A stretch of 40,857 bases of DNA from assembly GCA_026395295.1 (NCBI GenBank), contig JAPLYZ010000005.1:1-40857 (forward strand), in the 5' to 3' direction. The stretch comes from Candidatus Staskawiczbacteria bacterium (GTDB taxonomy: Bacteria > Patescibacteriota > Minisyncoccia > Minisyncoccales > Staskawiczbacteraceae). The notes under the pieces were generated by a model that was not told the origin of the DNA, searched no databases, and saw only the letters and a list, made by a program, of their open reading frames with translations. A program made the position numbers and the translations under genes. Below, one piece after another: positions 37,142 through 40,857 of the stretch. Within the stretch, counting starts at the first letter, position 1. Each line of letters begins with the position of its first letter.

Positions 37142-40100
37142 CTATTTTTTCCAAAAATCAAGGACTACATCATTTTTTCCTTTTATATTCGGATAATCTT
37201 TTTCCGATGGAAGACTGTTGACCATAATAGATTTATCTTGAACTAAACCGCTATTTATAAACGTCAACTCTAAGGCGCTAGGAATATTATTTTTACCAAA
37301 TACAAAGGACTCGCTGTTATTGTTGCCATGTATGTGCGCAAGAGTAAATTTTGAATTTACGTTCTTTAATATCTTTATATAGCTTAAAATTTTCTCGTAC
37401 CTGTACAACTGATGTATCTCCAAAACAATCGCCACAATATTTTTTGAAGATTCATTTATTATTCCATCTAAAATTTTCCACTCACAACCTTCCACATCCA
37501 GTTTTAAAATAACTTTTTTACTTGCATCGCCATTTTCTTCTAAATCATTTCTAAATGTGTTGAAACTTCCATGTTTCTTTCTGGCAATTCCTTGCTTTTT
37601 AAAAATGAAATTTTTATTTTCAACCGGCAACTTATCTTCAGTGTGGTCATACAACATAACTCTGGCATTGGTGTGTTTCGTTAAATCTTCCTCAAAGCTT
37701 ACGTCGCCTCCTACTCCATAGCTATATGCAACATCAATCAGAGGTAGCGCTTTAGATGGCAATAAATAGCCTCCGTCGCACAAATTCCCCAGCCTTACTT
37801 TATCTTCAAATCCTTTCACGTCATAAGGAGTTAACTGTTCCAATAATTTAGGACCAATCAATATTCCTATCGGAAACAAAATATTTTTTTCTGTGAATAA
37901 CAAAATTTTTCTCGCAATTGACCTGCTTAACCTGTATGCCCTTTTCTTAAAATCAAAAATTGAAAAGTATTTTATAACAAGCCAAAGAAAAATTGGACCG
38001 TCAATAAAAACTCTTTTCCAGACTACTCTCGGCTCGCGCGCCAAACGCCAAAGCCATTCAAAACCAGATTCTCCAATCCACTTCGGAGCTCGTTTCACCT
38101 TTCCTGATAAAAATTTAAAAGCGGCCCCTACGCCAATTACCACCGGAACATTTAATTTTTCTCTATGCTTAAAAATCCATCTTTCCTGTTTTGGCAGACC
38201 CAACGCCACCCACAAAACATCCGGTTTTGCCTGGTTTATTCTTTCAACAACATTCTTATCTTCCTCTTCCGTTAATTCTCTAAATGGCGGCGAATAGCTT
38301 CCCGCAATTTTTAAATTAGGAAAATCCGTCAATAATTTTCTGTTTAATTCTTTCAGTGTTTCATCGGTGTCACCATAAAAATAGCTGCTAAAACCTTCTT
38401 TGTTTGCAACTCTAAAAAACTCTTGCATCAAATCTGCGCCAGAAACGCGCTTTTCTGCGCTGAACCCTTTAAGTCCCGCCAGCCACACCAAAGAAATTCC
38501 ATCAGGCACAAACATGTCGGCGTTGCTTATAATATATTTAAAACTTGCATGTTTTTCCGCTTCTACTGCTCCGTGCATTCCCGTTACAACAATCCAGTGG
38601 AGTTTTTCCGATTCGTTTTTAATCCAAGCTGATATTTTTTCTACGGTTTCTTCAACTGTAATAATATTTATTTTATTACCCAAAAAATTCAAAATTGATT
38701 TCTTTACGGGGCCGATTTTTCCACGAGCAATAACATTTTTATCGTTTAAGCATTGTATATAGGCAATCATTGGGGCTACAAACAGCCAGTCAGCGCCAAA
38801 AAAGGCCACCGATTCTGTAATGCTTCTCACGGCGAGAAAAACTAAAACCGCCGAGATGACTGCCAAAAAATTCCTTTCTTTTTCCTCAATCTGCCTACTT
38901 TTGAAAAGCTTTAGCAACAAAGAGAAAGCTAAAATAAATGCAAAAACAAACAAAACGGTTCCTAAAATTCCGGCCTGTATCAAAGCGTGAATTATAGAGT
39001 CATGAGCATGCTGGCCGTTAAGAAAAATTCTGTCTGCCTGAAAACCGTAACCCGACAAAGGATTGCTCAAAAATAAATGCCATGCATCGTTCCAAACCCC
39101 ACTGGTTCTTCCGCTTAATGTGAAAACTATCGTTTTATTTTTTAACTCAAAAGCGCTGGTCGCGGGCTCCACCGTGGAAGTCTCCACAGGAATTGTTGAC
39201 ACTGGAGCTGACGCGACGACATCAGGGTTTTTCTTGGGATCTGGCGTAGGGGTTATCTCAGAGACTGGCGCTGGCTTTAAAAAGCCCAAATAATTAGCGC
39301 ACGGCACATTATAAAAAATTATAACGACCGATATAAGAGAAATAAGACATATGCCAAGAACTGAAAAGAAATTTATTTTTTTTGCAAGCCAAATAACAAA
39401 AATAGCCGCCACAATAAATGCTACAACTTCTGTTCTTCCTTTTGAAAAAAGAAGTATAGACAAAAAAATAATAAAAGCTGACAACCATGCAATTTTTAAA
39501 CGTTTTTTTGTCTGAAAAAAACTTGCTAGAGCTACTATCGCCATTATTCCGGCATACCTCCCAAGTCCGGTAGGCCTTGTCCCCACCATACCGAACATTT
39601 GAGCCTCTTTTTGCAAATTCCCCAACCCTTCAAATGGCCTCTGGCTGCAGATTAAAAAATTATAAGTTAATGAATGCACTACTCCTGGCTGTATTAAAAA
39701 AAATATCAACAAACCGACACTAAGAATAGCTGCAATAATCCAGTTCGCATTAATTATAATAGAAAGATTTTTAGATGCTTCCTGGCCCGTCAAAACCGCG
39801 AGCAATAATATGATAACAGAAGTGTAAAGAACCCCCCAATACAAAGACTCTATCGGACTTTTCGACAATGCTGAAGCAACGACCCCAATAATTGAGTACG
39901 CCAAAAGCAGACCGACAGGACCCTTGAATAAATCTCTGTTAAATTTCTTATTCCTTACGAGTATAAAGATTGCTCCGGCTAAAGAAATAAATGGAAACAG
40001 GCTTCGCAAACCGTGAATTAAGTCAAAAAAACCATGAGGAAATCCAACATAAAATATTCTGAAAATATCCGTGTTGTATGTTGCCCAAAAGCAAAGCCAC

Positions 40101-40192
40101 AACAAAAACGCCGCCAGAAAACCGCTAATAATTTTTTGGTTATTCTTTATTGTTGTTTTCGACCTAACTAAATTAAACAGTTGATTTTTCAT
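37142..40192 (-). CDS. Three-domain fusion: O-antigen-ligase-like membrane protein + WecG/TagA glycosyltransferase + FkbM-like methyltransferase
   Basis: 1016 aa. Residues about 20-490 hold many TM helices and a Wzy/WaaL-type pattern: GRYAGIMAIVALA, SKGRTEVVAF, then a Pro/Thr-rich outer loop (EITPTPDPKKNPDVV), SGYGFQADRIFLNGQHAHDS and a closing TM cluster. Residues about 500-750 form a GT26 domain (VTGMHGAVEAEKH, NADMFVPDGISLVWL, KRVSGADLM, PDVLWVALGLPKQERWI, GVGAAFKFLSGKVKRAPKW). Residues about 800-1010 resemble FkbM methyltransferases (GNLCDGGYLLP, YGVGGDVSFEEDL, LKLDVEGCEWKIL). These activities are normally separate. One polypeptide would build, modify and join or polymerise a surface glycan at the membrane. 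The start overlaps the end of the broken GT4 gene. Confidence 0.88.
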   Translation of the reverse strand: MKNQLFNLVRSKTTIKNNQKIISGFLAAFLLWLCFWATYNTDIFRIFYVGFPHGFFDLIHGLRSLFPFISLAGAIFILVRNKKFNRDLFKGPVGLLLAYSIIGVVASALSKSPIESLYWGVLYTSVIILLLAVLTGQEASKNLSIIINANWIIAAILSVGLLIFFLIQPGVVHSLTYNFLICSQRPFEGLGNLQKEAQMFGMVGTRPTGLGRYAGIMAIVALASFFQTKKRLKIAWLSAFIIFLSILLFSKGRTEVVAFIVAAIFVIWLAKKINFFSVLGICLISLISVVIIFYNVPCANYLGFLKPAPVSEITPTPDPKKNPDVVASAPVSTIPVETSTVEPATSAFELKNKTIVFTLSGRTSGVWNDAWHLFLSNPLSGYGFQADRIFLNGQHAHDSIIHALIQAGILGTVLFVFAFILAFSLLLKLFKSRQIEEKERNFLAVISAVLVFLAVRSITESVAFFGADWLFVAPMIAYIQCLNDKNVIARGKIGPVKKSILNFLGNKINIITVEETVEKISAWIKNESEKLHWIVVTGMHGAVEAEKHASFKYIISNADMFVPDGISLVWLAGLKGFSAEKRVSGADLMQEFFRVANKEGFSSYFYGDTDETLKELNRKLLTDFPNLKIAGSYSPPFRELTEEEDKNVVERINQAKPDVLWVALGLPKQERWIFKHREKLNVPVVIGVGAAFKFLSGKVKRAPKWIGESGFEWLWRLAREPRVVWKRVFIDGPIFLWLVIKYFSIFDFKKRAYRLSRSIARKILLFTEKNILFPIGILIGPKLLEQLTPYDVKGFEDKVRLGNLCDGGYLLPSKALPLIDVAYSYGVGGDVSFEEDLTKHTNARVMLYDHTEDKLPVENKNFIFKKQGIARKKHGSFNTFRNDLEENGDASKKVILKLDVEGCEWKILDGIINESSKNIVAIVLEIHQLYRYEKILSYIKILKNVNSKFTLAHIHGNNNSESFVFGKNNIPSALELTFINSGLVQDKSIMVNSLPSEKDYPNIKGKNDVVLDFWKK

Positions 40193-40857
40193 AAAGTGTA
40201 GCCAATCTGTTTCCTAATTTATCCCAGCTATAAAACTCTTCTGCCCGCTGGCGGGCGTTTTTGCCAAGCCTTGATCTTAAGTCACTGTCTTTGTACAAAC
40301 GTTCTAAAGCCTTGGCCATTTCTGTCACTACCTGGTCTGGCGATTCTGGTTTTCGTTGAACATTTTAAAGGTTCGAATGGCAAGGTCAAATCCTTTTATC
40401 CTCATGAGCTTGCCGGCCGAAACAAGGGAAAATTTGCTGTTTAAATTATCTTTTGGCTTTTTATTTAAATCGAGAAATGATAATTCTTTTGATGATATCC
40501 CTGTAACCGGAAAAAGTTGCGCTTTATTTTTCCACTTTTGGGATACTGTTTTTAGCGCTTCATTGTTGCACAATAAAATAACTTTGGCTTTTTTCTGACC
40601 GATTATATAAAAAGGATCGCATTTAGATACCAAATGGCCAAAACTTCTAAACCATTCTGAAAAACGATCTTTCAAAGGATAGTCATCAATAAATCCTTTT
40701 GGAATTTTTGGAGAGGCTCCCCCGGGACCCCTGACATATGCCACGGGCAACAAAGCTCCTATGTAGCTTGCCATCCAATCGTTGGCGTAGGTAACGTGGT
40801 GGAATATGTCGAAATGAACTTGTTTATGAAGTTTTTTAGCAACAAAGTATGCTTTTA
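40173..40857 (-). pseudogene. GT4 glycosyltransferase, internally deleted and frameshifted (continues past window edge)
   Basis: The frame is open to the window edge: before the track start it continues FDIFHHVTYANDW, then MASYIGALLPVAYVRGPGG and KFSLVSAGKLMRIKGFDLAI, the end of the N-terminal GT4 half and start of the nucleotide-sugar half. It stops at 40328 (TAG). In another frame, from about 40350 to a TAA at 40173, follows PDQVVTEMAKALERLYKDSD, RLGKNARQRAEEFYSWDKLG and RLATLYEKSTV, the typical GT4 C-terminus. The intervening glycine-rich and E-x7-E donor-binding segment (roughly 90 residues) is missing. The gene is therefore inactivated, or this reflects an assembly collapse. It overlaps the next start codon. 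Confidence 0.8.

Noticed and set aside
40245-40265. cccgctggcgggc near the window end as a mobile palindrome
   Set aside because: It encodes the ordinary GT4 C-terminal segment NARQRAE, so no insertion needs to be assumed.
1-40857. CRISPR array
   Set aside because: The repeats present are dispersed palindromes with no regular spacers, and no cas gene is present.
1-40857. tRNA, rRNA or tmRNA genes
   Set aside because: No cloverleaf with TTCRANY-type arms or conserved rRNA string was seen, and intergenic gaps are mostly too short.

Overview
The window is a gene-dense, low-GC stretch of bacterial chromosome in which every protein-coding gene except one lies on the minus strand. Several things point to a Patescibacteria/CPR genome, most likely Parcubacteria-like. 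There is a family of very cysteine-rich proteins beside VirD4/TraG-like ATPases, HARE-HTH/sigma-region-4 and DUF1653 proteins, short forms of housekeeping enzymes (PGK, RecJ, SecA), a short-type HPF, a pyruvoyl arginine decarboxylase, and almost no Shine-Dalgarno sites. The phylum is inferred from gene content, because there is no rRNA in the window.

Layout (transcription runs from high to low coordinates). 40857-33435 is a cell-envelope block: a broken GT4 glycosyltransferase, a 1016-aa fusion (O-antigen-ligase-like membrane domain + WecG/TagA glycosyltransferase + FkbM-like methyltransferase), a GDP-mannose-3,5-epimerase-like SDR, a WecA/MraY-type phosphosugar transferase and a secreted metallopeptidase with a peptidoglycan-binding domain. 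33409-29649 holds glmS, murB, hpf and pyruvoyl arginine decarboxylase. 29592-28742 is an AbiEii-type toxin pair. 28646-19985 holds secA, a mobile GIY-YIG cassette, a shortened NUDIX gene, dinB, a CAP-domain protein, DUF1653, a phosphodiesterase, a second NUDIX gene, secD and secF. 19849-18821 is a monocistronic sigma-region-4/HARE-HTH regulator. 17765-18721 is the only plus-strand gene, a dihydroorotate-dehydrogenase-like enzyme. 17680-1862 holds the most unusual locus: a small membrane protein, a large membrane protein, a MazF-like toxin, and then four paralogous cysteine-rich proteins (580, 552, 623 and 567 aa) interleaved with two VirD4/TraG-like ATPases, pgk and a recJ-like gene. 1790-1 holds ywbE, RNase HI, a response regulator, two small unknown proteins and the edge of an IS30-like transposase.

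Two undescribed themes stand out. (1) The cysteine-rich quartet has about 31-39 Cys each. Each has the plan zinc ribbons - two Cys-rich repeat blocks ending in an LRNKxYCxxN motif - zinc ribbons. The genes are physically coupled to membrane-linked DNA-translocase-type ATPases and are probably part of one cell-envelope apparatus. (2) The genome carries many small palindromic elements. Two families each occur here both as a short inverted doublet (67-68 bp) and as a compact cassette in which the same terminal repeats bracket a GIY-YIG nuclease gene with only 4 nt between repeat and ATG. This resembles the REPIN/RAYT relationship but with a GIY-YIG protein. Further elements are inserted inside dinB, murB, the CAP gene, the phosphodiesterase, an ATPase gene and one cysteine-rich paralog. 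Comparison with sister paralogs gives natural empty sites.
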